This document shows positions 1 through 8,764 of a stretch of 46,825 bases of DNA, in pieces; position 1 is the stretch's first letter, and each line of letters begins with the position of its first letter. Where the stretch lies: positions 1 to 46,825 of the forward strand of contig CAJXVR010000016.1 of the NCBI GenBank assembly GCA_913061285.1, written 5' to 3'. Origin of the DNA: an uncultured Verrucomicrobiota bacterium. GTDB lineage: Bacteria; Verrucomicrobiota; Verrucomicrobiia; Limisphaerales; AAA164-E04. Both the position numbers and the translations under genes were made by a program. The notes beneath the pieces are model-generated. The model searched no databases. It was given only the letters and a program-made list of their open reading frames with translations, and was not told where the DNA came from.

Positions 1-41
1 TAGATCGCTCGTCGGCAGCGTCAGATGTGTATAAGAGACAG
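1..41 (+). other. Illumina Nextera adapter left on contig end (i5 index + transposase mosaic end)
   Basis: Bases 9-41 are exactly the 33-nt Nextera read-1 adapter ending in AGATGTGTATAAGAGACAG. Bases 1-8 (TAGATCGC) match the i5 index I know as N501/S501. This is library artefact, not genome. The first five residues of the first ORF in the track (starting from a GTG inside the adapter, then YKRQ) are adapter-encoded. Genomic sequence starts at base 42. Confidence 0.98.
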
Positions 42-1268
42 GACTTGAAACACTCTTTCGCTTACGAAACTGACGGTGCGGTCATCAAACTCAACCCGGT
101 AAAACTACGAGAGCGGATTGGATCGACCGCCAAAGCCCCCCGCTGGGCGATGGCTTTCAAATACGCCGCTGAGCAAGCCGAAACCAAACTCAAAAACATC
201 ACCATTCAAGTGGGACGAACGGGAGCACTGACCCCAGTCGCCGAATTAGAACCGGTCTTTGTCAGTGGGAGCACTGTCAGTCGCGCGACGCTCCACAACG
301 AAGAAGAACTCCAGAGGAAAGACATCCGTATTGGTGATACGGTTGTCATTGAGAAAGCGGGCGAGATTATCCCTGCCGTCGTCCGGGTGGTTGTCGGCAA
401 ACGAACGGGAGACGAAACGCCTTACGAATTCCCAAAAGAATGTCCCGAGTGCCAAACACCGGTCACGCGAGACAATGAAGAAAAAGCTGTGGGCGTTGTC
501 ATCCGCTGCAGTAATCCAAACTGTCCAGCCCAAGTCCGAGAACGACTCGAGCACTGGTGTTCTCGGGGGGCCATGGATATCGAAGGCGGCGGCCAAGTTC
601 TAGTCCAGAAACTCGTCGAAAAGGGACTCGCAATCAATGTCGCTGAACTCTACAAACTCACGCTCGAAGAAGTGTCAGCCCTCGAGCGGATGGCTGATAA
701 GTCCGCTCAAAACTTCTTGGACGGACTCGAAGCGAGCAAGACCCGTGACCTCTGGCGCTTGATCTTCGGCTTAGGCATTCTTCATGTCGGTGCCGGGGTC
801 GCAAAAACCTTGGGACGTCATTTTTCGGACCTCACCCACGTAATGGAAGCCAATGAAGAACAGCTCGTTGCTATCGACGAAATCGGTTCGGTCATTGCCC
901 ATAGCATTGCCACCTGGTTCGATGATCCAAGCAACCAAGCGCTTGTCGAGGCCCTAGAAAAAGCCGGGCTCAACTTCAACTCGGCCCTCCATGTTCCCGA
1001 GACCGAAGACCGCCCTTTCAAAGGCAAGACCTTCGTTCTTACCGGTTCCCTACCGAACCTGACTCGATCTGCGGCTAGCACAAAGATTGAGGAGGCCGGA
1101 GGTAAAGTAGTGAGCAGCGTCAGTAAAAAAACAAACTACGTCGTCGCCGGAGACGAAGCGGGATCAAAGCTCGAGAAGGCCCAACGTCTGGGACTAGAAA
1201 TCCTGACCGAAGACGCTTTCCTATCACTACTAGCAAGGCCCCAGGAAGGGGCAGACACGTCCGCGTAG
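42..1268 (+). CDS. ligA: NAD-dependent DNA ligase LigA, C-terminal part (5' truncated by contig end)
   Basis: LigA seals nicks in duplex DNA during replication and repair, using NAD+ as adenylate donor. The fragment opens inside the nucleotidyltransferase domain with the DGAVIK and FKYA motifs. It continues through the OB fold, a four-cysteine zinc finger (CPEC...CSNPNC, about residues 135-165 of the fragment), the helix-hairpin-helix region, and a C-terminal BRCT domain beginning FKGKTFVLTGSLP (about 325-400). About 408 genomic codons remain of a protein usually near 670-700, so roughly the first 40 percent, including the catalytic KxDG lysine, lies outside the contig. The cut is an assembly edge, not a pseudogene. 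The gene converges on the next one with about 48 nt between them. Confidence 0.97.
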   Translation, partial: DLKHSFAYETDGAVIKLNPVKLRERIGSTAKAPRWAMAFKYAAEQAETKLKNITIQVGRTGALTPVAELEPVFVSGSTVSRATLHNEEELQRKDIRIGDTVVIEKAGEIIPAVVRVVVGKRTGDETPYEFPKECPECQTPVTRDNEEKAVGVVIRCSNPNCPAQVRERLEHWCSRGAMDIEGGGQVLVQKLVEKGLAINVAELYKLTLEEVSALERMADKSAQNFLDGLEASKTRDLWRLIFGLGILHVGAGVAKTLGRHFSDLTHVMEANEEQLVAIDEIGSVIAHSIATWFDDPSNQALVEALEKAGLNFNSALHVPETEDRPFKGKTFVLTGSLPNLTRSAASTKIEEAGGKVVSSVSKKTNYVVAGDEAGSKLEKAQRLGLEILTEDAFLSLLARPQEGADTSA

Positions 1269-1316
1269 CAAGGATTTATTCCTCCCTAATCAGAACCTCA
1301 AGGAGTTCACTCCAAA

Positions 1317-2885
1317 TCACTGAATCGACCGGCGCAATAGGTTATGGGTCATTTGCTGGACTCGTTCATCAGGTCCGTGGGGCCGTGACCAATGCGACCA
1401 AGGCAACATGTGGCCTGGCGGATGCGAAAGGCCCTGACACCAGAAAATAGTCGATGCATTAAAGACAAAATTACCCTGAGGCCCTGGATAGATTGTAGCC
1501 GCCCACTGCTGCGGATTATCTCCTCCCTGAAGCGCTGTGCCCTTAGCGACAATTTCCAGCCCAGTCATATCGCTCGGCGGATCCCCATGGTATTCCCAAC
1601 CGATAAGTCCAGGGATTCGGTCTCCCTTTTTGAGATCAGTATCCTGAAACATCCAGTGATCGGGCTGATCAACAATCCAATCACCACCACCATTGACGGG
1701 CTCAACATTGCGTGCCCCAATTAAATAGCCTTCATCAGGGCCGCGATGGGGAAACGGGCCGTTCAGACGTTCACGCAATTCTGCCCATTGATACTCACCT
1801 CCGTAGGGACCGCCCCGAAAGAGAATCCGCTTCTCAACCCCACTCGAGCTCTTCCTGAAAGGACTGACCCAACAAACCGAATTACCCGAGAAAAACATCA
1901 GATTCACGCCGGACTCCCGCAGTTTCAACGCAGTCTCATACTGACGGATATCCCAATATTCATCGTGCCCTACACTCAAGAAGGTCTTACAGCGTAGGGC
2001 TCGCTCTGGAGTGATCATATCACTATTGGAACAATAGCTCACATCGTATCCATGCTTCTCAAGCCAGTAGGCAAAGGGAAACTCAAAACAGAGCCACTCG
2101 CCCGATCCGACCGACTGCGGATTTTCATAGATCTGGGCATATTTGCCATAGGGCCGATCAAAACTCACGTCCGCCCACGGACCCTGGTTGCCTTTGGGAT
2201 GCGTGTAGACCGAGTAGTTGTCTGGCCAACGATTGTACGCTTGCCAGGTATTGTCACTACACTGAAAAAGAATATCCGCCGGACGTTCGTCTCGCACAAT
2301 AAAGATGACATAACTTTGCCAGGCCCCCTTCGAAACAGAATCTGGCACCAAGGATAGCCGTCCAAGATATACCCCACTCGGCCAATCCTCTGGGATTCGA
2401 ATCGTTGTCGTCGGCTCCCATCGACACTCTCGAAGATTCTTGGCACCGATCGGGGGCATCGCTTGCTTGCGCCCCTTAAACGGCCCCAGCGTCTTCATCA
2501 ATCGCGCCCCTCTACCGCCATAGTAGCCGGTCCGAAAGATCTCGATAACAAACGGTTCCTCGGGATCTGTCGATACCATCAAATCCAATGAATCGCCCGC
2601 CTCCACACTCTGCCGAGAACAAAAGCCCTCGATCCTTGGAGAACGAAATCCGTTCCGATGATCCAGTCGCACTCGAGTCAACTGCCAATCACGGGCCCCT
2701 GCCAGTCGGTTCTCACGATCAATCAGTTTGGGGTCAGCTAAGGCCCTTTGCTCTTGGCCAACCACAGGAATCGCACTAGCCAAAGCACTCCCCGCGACAA
2801 GGCTCGATTCCTTCAAGAAATTTCGTCTTGAGACTATCCGGTGGGATGGGTCAGATCGCTCTCTACTCTCGTTCATAACGGACAC
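1317..2885 (-). CDS. Tat-exported N,N-dimethylformamidase beta-subunit-like protein (copy 1)
   Basis: Resembles the C-terminal domain family of the DMFase large subunit, a family that is widespread in bacteria unable to use dimethylformamide and of unknown substrate there. The N-terminus has a twin-arginine signal (SRRNFLK, about residues 19-25) followed by a hydrophobic, alanine-rich stretch, so export in folded form is likely. Landmarks are SVGHDEYW, FFSGNSVCW and a glycine-rich GGPYGGEYQW segment. The track start is a GTG at 2885; an ATG three codons later (2876) is equally plausible. A paralogue with the same landmarks lies at 11661-13082. No gene for the small DMFase subunit (about 130 residues) is seen nearby, so true formamidase activity should not be assumed. 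It converges on ligA. Confidence 0.8.
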   Translation of the reverse strand: MSVMNESRERSDPSHRIVSRRNFLKESSLVAGSALASAIPVVGQEQRALADPKLIDRENRLAGARDWQLTRVRLDHRNGFRSPRIEGFCSRQSVEAGDSLDLMVSTDPEEPFVIEIFRTGYYGGRGARLMKTLGPFKGRKQAMPPIGAKNLRECRWEPTTTIRIPEDWPSGVYLGRLSLVPDSVSKGAWQSYVIFIVRDERPADILFQCSDNTWQAYNRWPDNYSVYTHPKGNQGPWADVSFDRPYGKYAQIYENPQSVGSGEWLCFEFPFAYWLEKHGYDVSYCSNSDMITPERALRCKTFLSVGHDEYWDIRQYETALKLRESGVNLMFFSGNSVCWVSPFRKSSSGVEKRILFRGGPYGGEYQWAELRERLNGPFPHRGPDEGYLIGARNVEPVNGGGDWIVDQPDHWMFQDTDLKKGDRIPGLIGWEYHGDPPSDMTGLEIVAKGTALQGGDNPQQWAATIYPGPQGNFVFNASTIFWCQGLSHPPGHMLPWSHWSRPHGPDERVQQMTHNLLRRSIQ

Positions 2886-2918
2886 ATTCTTTCTAACGGA
2901 TAGTGAAAACAGCGGCTT

Positions 2919-4580
2919 CTAACGCAAGGAAACAATTCGAGAGCTGGCATGGACATGCGACATGGGAGGTGCCGGACACAAAAACATCCACAATTTCTGT
3001 CTTGAGTGTTTTGCCAAGACAAGAAAATAGGCACTCATCAGGGCGGCGATCATAATGCTAATGAACAGTTCAACGAGATGAGGCGACGAAGCCACCTGGC
3101 GACCCATTCCAAACACCCCGGCCATCAACATAGCCATTCCAATCCATAGATACAGAACGAACGCAACAACCGTCACGATAAGAATCCACCCCAACGCACT
3201 GGTTAGAGTAGCGCTCCGAGCCCCACGCCAAAGAGCATACCAAAAGGCTCCATAGAACCAACAATATCCGGCGACGCCATCGATACAGAGCTCGATCAAT
3301 TTCAATCCAAAAACCTTCGAGACCTGAGACCAATTCCACTGAGACGACAATTGCTTTGTTAGCCCGGACAAGAGAGGCGCGGTTGAATCACTATTGATAG
3401 CTAAAGCAGCCTCTCCAACAAAAGCCACTAGTTTGAGAACAAACACCAGCATGACCGCATAGAAAGCAAAACGGCGGGAATATTGACCCAATTCATGGAG
3501 AACGTCCCTCAGACGAATCGGTGTTGTCAGAAGCAGCTCCAGGCAAGCTCGTCCCTCGTTGCCAACGAAAATCCGACTCCCTTCCCAAATAGCAAGACCG
3601 AACAAAAGCCAGGTACAAATGGCTTCAACACCGATCCGAAGAGGCGCCAAAGCAGCGGCAACAACACCTAAGAAAAGCACCAGAATCGCAAATCGTTTTC
3701 CGTATCTCAAAGAACTCCGTCGATTGAGCAACGATTCCAACGGATGCTTTTCTCCCACTTGCCGCACCATTGGTGGTAACAACCAGCGATGTTTGCCATC
3801 CGTAGCGTTCCTCGCAGACTCAGCCGCAGCGCCCCCCTCGATCTGCCATCGCTTTTCAAGCACAACGCCCGAGAGCAATCCCAACACGAAAACGACACTC
3901 CACAAGACAAGCAGTGAAATCCAGAATGTTGAGGAATCAAACTGAAACAAGCCATCGAACGAACCCGAGAACAGACTCCAAGGAGAAGGAAAGAAACTTC
4001 CCATCGCTTTCGAGGCGATCACCGAGGCAAGATTCCATATCAAAACCACTGCCAAGGAAGTCACAAGCGACCGACCGGCAAAACGAGACTGAGCCGAAAC
4101 GAACCCCCCAATGGCAAGCGCGACTCCCAAGCTTGAGACTAGGGCCACACATATTCTCAGATACTCATCAAAGGTCACACCTCCAAGCAGTATTAGCATA
4201 CCTAACACCGGAAGCGCCGCGACAAGATTGAAGGACGAACTGATCATTCCAGAGGACAACTTCCCCATCACTACTTGTCGCCCCCTCATCCGAGTCAAGA
4301 ACAGGAGACCGATGGTCCCCTCCCTTTTTTCACTACTGAGACAATCGGACGAGTTTCGAAGTCCTTCTACCAAGCAATACATCCACAAGAAATAGGCACA
4401 CAATTGAAAAACCGGGGTTCCAACCCGCACCGTCCCGGAACCGAACAACATCGGCAGTCCCTGGAAGACCGCAACAATCAGGATCGAGACAACTGCAGTT
4501 AATGGCCGCACCATATAGGTTGATCGACGACGAGAACGAACGAGAAACTCTCGATGCAGAATCGGCGGAATAATTTCCAT
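2919..4580 (-). CDS. ABC-2 type transporter permease-like membrane protein
   Basis: A 553-residue polytopic membrane protein with about twelve hydrophobic segments. It starts with the usual cytoplasmic entry helix of ABC-2 permeases (PPILHREFLVRSRRR), followed by membrane spans and a polar loop around residues 245-285. The length suggests two six-span halves in one chain. ABC-2 permeases export lipids, polysaccharides or drugs together with an ATPase, but no ATPase gene is adjacent, so it must pair with one encoded elsewhere. It ends 33 nt before the DMFase-like gene on the same strand and could be co-transcribed with it. The ATG at 4580 follows a GAGAGAG run usable as ribosome binding site. 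Substrate unknown. Confidence 0.7.
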   Translation of the reverse strand: MEIIPPILHREFLVRSRRRSTYMVRPLTAVVSILIVAVFQGLPMLFGSGTVRVGTPVFQLCAYFLWMYCLVEGLRNSSDCLSSEKREGTIGLLFLTRMRGRQVVMGKLSSGMISSSFNLVAALPVLGMLILLGGVTFDEYLRICVALVSSLGVALAIGGFVSAQSRFAGRSLVTSLAVVLIWNLASVIASKAMGSFFPSPWSLFSGSFDGLFQFDSSTFWISLLVLWSVVFVLGLLSGVVLEKRWQIEGGAAAESARNATDGKHRWLLPPMVRQVGEKHPLESLLNRRSSLRYGKRFAILVLFLGVVAAALAPLRIGVEAICTWLLFGLAIWEGSRIFVGNEGRACLELLLTTPIRLRDVLHELGQYSRRFAFYAVMLVFVLKLVAFVGEAALAINSDSTAPLLSGLTKQLSSQWNWSQVSKVFGLKLIELCIDGVAGYCWFYGAFWYALWRGARSATLTSALGWILIVTVVAFVLYLWIGMAMLMAGVFGMGRQVASSPHLVELFISIMIAALMSAYFLVLAKHSRQKLWMFLCPAPPMSHVHASSRIVSLR

Positions 4581-4665
4581 GCTCTCTCAAGCCTGACGCT
4601 CCCCCAAATCAAAGTCGAGCCGATTCCCCAGGATCACGATTCCAGAATGGCTGTTTTTTCGTAAT

Positions 4666-4693
4666 TTGACTTCATCAATAGACCGTCTACTTT
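4666..4693 (+). promoter_or_regulatory. possible sigma-70-like promoter for the GYF-domain gene
   Basis: TTGACT (4666-4671) and TACTTT (4688-4693) are separated by 16 nt, about 20 nt before the start codon at 4713. This would read away from the divergent permease gene. It is a match by eye to a generic consensus; this phylum's consensus may differ. Confidence 0.3.
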
Positions 4694-4712
4694 AAGTGGC
4701 TAGACAAGAACT

Positions 4713-5159
4713 ATGGAATACTTCATTCGAGGAGATAATCACTCGCCTGTAACAGGCCCTTATACCGTAGCCCAACTGAGGACAAAATTAATCGAAGGCC
4801 ACATCACATCTCAATTTCTTGCCTCGAGCGACCTGGGAGAATCCACCGACCAACTAACCAAAGGACGTCTCTGTGACTGGTTTTCCGTTCGACAGATTCC
4901 CGGACTCCCTTTTCAACCAATCACCCATAAGGATGCATCCAAACCAAGCGCCCCTGCCGCCCGGAGAAGAATCGGTGAAGTAGTCTCGATTCTCGCCAGC
5001 GCAAGTGTCGGCACACTGATCGAGTCACCGGTACTTAGAACACTCTTTTGGGCACTCATTCTTCTCGGCCTCCTTGATACGCTTGGAGTCTTTCATCCCA
5101 TCAAGAGCCTCGCAAAGCGCTCCAAGCGGCCTGTCCTCCAACAATCCTCCAGGAAGTGA
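4713..5159 (+). CDS. GYF_2-like domain membrane protein
   Basis: A 148-residue protein. The first 65 residues (YFIRGDNHSPVTGPYTVAQL...) look like the GYF_2 domain, common in Verrucomicrobiota and Planctomycetota, where it precedes membrane segments and is thought to bind proline-rich peptides. A linker rich in alanine and proline leads to one clear hydrophobic segment near residues 108-124 (LFWALILLGLLDTLGVF) and a short basic tail. The GYF aromatic signature is only partly kept: the expected tryptophan near the domain end appears as CDWFSV. It is followed after 16 nt by another small membrane protein, probably in the same transcript. Exact role unknown. Confidence 0.6.
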   Translation: MEYFIRGDNHSPVTGPYTVAQLRTKLIEGHITSQFLASSDLGESTDQLTKGRLCDWFSVRQIPGLPFQPITHKDASKPSAPAARRRIGEVVSILASASVGTLIESPVLRTLFWALILLGLLDTLGVFHPIKSLAKRSKRPVLQQSSRK

Positions 5160-5175
5160 ACATCCTAAATTCGCA

Positions 5176-5409
5176 ATGAAATACGACTACATTGGTGTCG
5201 AGCTACTCAAGATCGCGGCCTTCCTCTATGTCGCTCGCTTCATCGCCGCTGCAATCTACATGGGTCCCGGCACCAAATCGTGGAGCGAAGCGTTGTTTTC
5301 AAACGCCTACCGCTACATCGGGAACGAGCTGACCGTCACCGCAAGCATAACCGGCCTCGTCGGCCTGATCAGCCTGATCGTTGCGGCCTCTAAAAACAGC
5401 AAAGCCTAG
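5176..5409 (+). CDS. small two-span membrane protein, unknown function
   Basis: A 77-residue protein starting at the ATG at 5176 (MKYDYIGVELLKIAAFLY). The track start at 5074 overlaps the upstream gene and is not credible. Two hydrophobic segments are visible, about residues 8-29 and 52-72, separated by a polar loop containing SWSEALFSNAYRYIGNEL. It lies 16 nt after the GYF-like gene on the same strand, suggesting translation from one message. I do not recognise a family. Confidence 0.55.
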   Translation: MKYDYIGVELLKIAAFLYVARFIAAAIYMGPGTKSWSEALFSNAYRYIGNELTVTASITGLVGLISLIVAASKNSKA

Positions 5410-5714
5410 ACAGAATCGTTGGCACGTACGCTTCCAGCACACCGAGCATTCCCTTTCAATCGCTTCGGAAATAACCTCGCCGGATCGATGTCACGATCAT
5501 TTCCAGTATCTAGAATGGCTCCCATCTCGCGCAGCCCACACGAAAAAACCTCCTAAAAACGGCCACTCCCAACTCCGCTAACTACGGGTGCCAAAAATAG
5601 CAAATGTGCGTCGCTTTTTTGTTTAGTGGACGGATATTCCCCGCTAACCTTCGAGGCAGCTTTCTACGGGGAGCTGCATCCGGCTCACCGCATATTTCTG
5701 ATCTACTAAAGCCT
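5410..5714. other. intergenic region, 305 nt, no gene seen
   Basis: No convincing coding sequence. A short inverted repeat (GCAGCT 5656-5661 / AGCTGC 5672-5677) lies about 40 nt before the start codon of the large protease gene and might be part of its leader. The N-terminal extension in the ORF track (from 5604) lacks signal-peptide character and was not used. Confidence 0.5.
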
Positions 5715-8700
5715 ATGAGAAACCAACGTCCACAGCGTCAGCTCAATCCCAAGGGCCGTATCACGGTCCTGGCCTTGTTTCTTTCTGTTCTCCTCGGGAC
5801 CTTTGCTTCCATCGAGAAAGTCGCAGCTCAAACAATCATCGACACTGCGCTCGAGACCCCCAATCTTGACTGGCAGAGCAATGGATTGTGGACATTACAG
5901 ACCGACGTGGCGGCGGACAACGAAGACGCCCTGGCCAGCGGCCCGCTCGCCGACGAAGAGGCTGCCATTCTCGCCCTCACCCTTGAAGGCCCCTTGACGG
6001 GAAGCTTCTGGTGGAAGGTCTCGAGTGAAGCAGACTTCGATTACCTCTATTTTGCCATTGATGGGGAAATCATTGGCGAGATCTCCGGCGACGTCGATTG
6101 GGAACAAGCATCATTCGAACTCAGTGAGGGCGAACATGAACTTCAGTGGATTTACGAAAAAGATGAGGGGGGCGCAGACGGCGCGGATCGAGGCTGGCTT
6201 GATCGTTTAGAACTAAGTTTGCCTAATGTGCCTCTTAAGATCACCCAACAACCCAGCGATCAAACGGTCGTCGTAGGACAGAGTGTATCGTTTACCGTCG
6301 TGGTCGAAGGCTCAGGAAACATTGCCTACCAATGGTACTTCGGCGATGAACCGATTCCCGGAGCTGATACCCCCAGCATCGCGATCGAGACCGTGAGCGC
6401 AGACGATGCGGGCGACTATTCCGTCTACATCGAAAACGAGACTGAGGAGGCTGAAAGCACCGTGGCTCGATTGACCGTTACGGATGCCACTTCCCCGACG
6501 ACTCCATCCAATCCTGGGAATGGCAACACCAACAACGGCACTACCTGGACGATTCTCATCTACGGACATGGAGATCACAATCTTTCTACTAGCTTGGTAA
6601 GGGACATGTTAGAAATGGAGCAGTCCGGCAGCGCGGATGGCTTCAACATCGTCCTTCAAGCCGATTTCAACGCATCCGATAAAGACTTTGCCAGCTTCGC
6701 GATCGATTCAGGTATTCCCCGTGAACTCCACACCGGAATCACGCGTTATCTCGTCGGCAGTGATACCGATAGCGACCCAAACACATTCAACACGCAACCG
6801 ATTGGTAGGCTTCCTGAGTCCATGAACATGGATCTCTCCAGCACACTCAAAGACTTCCTCACTTGGGGAATTCAGACTTATCCAGCAGATCGCTATGGCA
6901 TCGTGTTTTGGAACCACGGCGGCCAATGGGAAGGCTTTGGTGGTGATACCCAAGACGGCGTCACCCATACCGACGGCCTGTCAACGGCAGTGATCCGCAA
7001 GGCGGTCAAGGAAACGATGGCTGAGCGATCCGTTTCCAAATTTGAATTCGTCGCTTTCGATACCTGTCTCATGGGTGGCGCAGAAGTGCTCATTGATTTC
7101 GTGGACATCTGTGATCTCTTCATTGCCAACGCCGAACTCGACTACGGTGATGGACTCGAGTACGGCGGCGAACTCAATATTCTGAAAAACAATCCTGGAA
7201 TTGATATCTTCGAATTCGGACGGCAGGAAGTGCCTGTTTGGGACGCCCATCACCAAACCCAAGTAGACAACGCTCTCAAGGTCCACGCTACCTTCGATCT
7301 CCGAAAATTCTCCGCGTTCTCACAGAGCCTCAATGCCTTTGCCAAAGAACTCAAAGGACTCTTGGAACAGAACAACCTCGTCATTCCAACACTTCAGCGC
7401 CAAACCGTTCACTATAACATTGCAAAGGTCAGTGAAATTAGTAAGCCGACCGACTATATCGACCTAGGTGAGTTCGCAGATAAGATCGCAAGCCACGGTT
7501 CGTCAAGTGCCCGCCTCAAATCGACGGCACAAGCCGTCAGCCAAAGCATCGACAATATGATTCTAGGTCTGACGGCAGGCACCAAACGTCAAGGGAAAGT
7601 TCATGGGCTTTCCATTTACTACCCGACAGCAGGGGTCAACGAACAGAACGTCTATCTTGACCTCGCCTTCAATGCACTCCCCGACGCGGCTTGGCAGGGA
7701 TTCCTTGGAGCCGTTTCGGAGCGGGTAAACGGTGATCAACAAGCCCCCGGTGTGAGTGTCGGATCAAGCGGCTCAGCCCGCCGCAGCGGCAACGATCGTG
7801 CCGGCGACTTCTTCTATGTGGGCTCCCTGGACGATCCCGCATCGCTCGTCTTTAATCTCGAAGAAGCGGACGACGCCTATGGATTCTACTCGGCACTGAT
7901 AAGCAACGGGGAAACTGGCGACCCTAACGAATACGTCTATCTCGGCGAAATCGCCAACGGACTCGCCGACGGCCCAGGAGAATACGAACTCCTTTGGGAC
8001 ACCACCATGCCAACAATCTCCGCCAGCGAAGACGACTCTCAACCCTATCTTGGGGGCTGGTTTCAAGAACCTGGTTCCGACATAATGGTGAGCTACGCCG
8101 ATTACACAGCACCCGGCGAAGAAGAACCCATCGAAGTTGTCTTGATCACCCAATTAGGGGAAGAGGCGGGCGAAATCATTCAAGTTCTTGATTCGGCCAA
8201 TGAAACCCTGTCAGCGGTTGCCGACGTGACGCTTGCGCCCGGAGGCAAATTGACCCCGGTCTATTACACCGAGCTTCGACAAGGAGAACCGGATACCTGG
8301 GACACTTATGAAATATTCTTTGAGGAAGATTTCATCATTATTCCTGAAGGCGGTATTAAAGATATTGCGGTGGACTACACGCCTGCCTTCCTTGGAGATT
8401 ACACGGTAGAAATCCTCGTCACAGACATCTTTGACAATGAAAGTGATATCCTCAACTTCCCCGTGCTCGTCGTCGATGACATCACTGACCTACCGAAGAA
8501 CCCCACGCTATCAATCGGACGTGGGGCCACCGGGGAGCTGCAGATCAGCTGGCCAGCAAGCGATGCGATTGGCTTTATTCTTCAATCCACCGCGAGTATC
8601 GGGACAACGTGGAGCGAGGTTCCCGCGGAACAAATCAACTATGACGAGGCAACCGATCAAGAATCCGTACTATTGACGAACGATTCAGAGGGTCAGTTCT

Positions 8701-8732
8701 TCCGCCTCTTCAAGCCGCAACCAACCCCGTGA
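5715..8732 (+). CDS. secreted clostripain-family (C11) cysteine peptidase with Ig-like domain
   Basis: About 1005 residues from the ATG at 5715, chosen because it places a normal Sec signal peptide at the N-terminus (basic start, then ITVLALFLSVLLGTF, cleavage near VAAQ). A jelly-roll-like segment follows, then an Ig-like domain about residues 175-260 (ITQQPSDQTVVVGQ...DDAGDYSVYI). The peptidase C11 domain starts near residue 276 (TWTILIYGHGDHN), with the catalytic dyad visible as His about 401 (FWNHGGQ) and Cys about 451 (FDTCLMGG). Clostripain relatives usually cleave after Arg or Lys and are often calcium-dependent. The C-terminus has the Verrucomicrobiota-type ending (FILQSTASIGTTWSEVP...FFRLF). 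The gene overlaps or abuts the ThuA-like gene, implying co-expression. Specificity is not predictable from the sequence. Confidence 0.88.
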   Translation: MRNQRPQRQLNPKGRITVLALFLSVLLGTFASIEKVAAQTIIDTALETPNLDWQSNGLWTLQTDVAADNEDALASGPLADEEAAILALTLEGPLTGSFWWKVSSEADFDYLYFAIDGEIIGEISGDVDWEQASFELSEGEHELQWIYEKDEGGADGADRGWLDRLELSLPNVPLKITQQPSDQTVVVGQSVSFTVVVEGSGNIAYQWYFGDEPIPGADTPSIAIETVSADDAGDYSVYIENETEEAESTVARLTVTDATSPTTPSNPGNGNTNNGTTWTILIYGHGDHNLSTSLVRDMLEMEQSGSADGFNIVLQADFNASDKDFASFAIDSGIPRELHTGITRYLVGSDTDSDPNTFNTQPIGRLPESMNMDLSSTLKDFLTWGIQTYPADRYGIVFWNHGGQWEGFGGDTQDGVTHTDGLSTAVIRKAVKETMAERSVSKFEFVAFDTCLMGGAEVLIDFVDICDLFIANAELDYGDGLEYGGELNILKNNPGIDIFEFGRQEVPVWDAHHQTQVDNALKVHATFDLRKFSAFSQSLNAFAKELKGLLEQNNLVIPTLQRQTVHYNIAKVSEISKPTDYIDLGEFADKIASHGSSSARLKSTAQAVSQSIDNMILGLTAGTKRQGKVHGLSIYYPTAGVNEQNVYLDLAFNALPDAAWQGFLGAVSERVNGDQQAPGVSVGSSGSARRSGNDRAGDFFYVGSLDDPASLVFNLEEADDAYGFYSALISNGETGDPNEYVYLGEIANGLADGPGEYELLWDTTMPTISASEDDSQPYLGGWFQEPGSDIMVSYADYTAPGEEEPIEVVLITQLGEEAGEIIQVLDSANETLSAVADVTLAPGGKLTPVYYTELRQGEPDTWDTYEIFFEEDFIIIPEGGIKDIAVDYTPAFLGDYTVEILVTDIFDNESDILNFPVLVVDDITDLPKNPTLSIGRGATGELQISWPASDAIGFILQSTASIGTTWSEVPAEQINYDEATDQESVLLTNDSEGQFFRLFKPQPTP

Positions 8733-8764
8733 CAAAAGAACGAAAAGCGAGAACCAAAGCACGA

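Noticed and set aside
1317-2885. Dimethylformamide degradation function
   Set aside because: No small DMFase subunit, no formate or dimethylamine metabolism genes nearby; the family is much broader than true DMFase.
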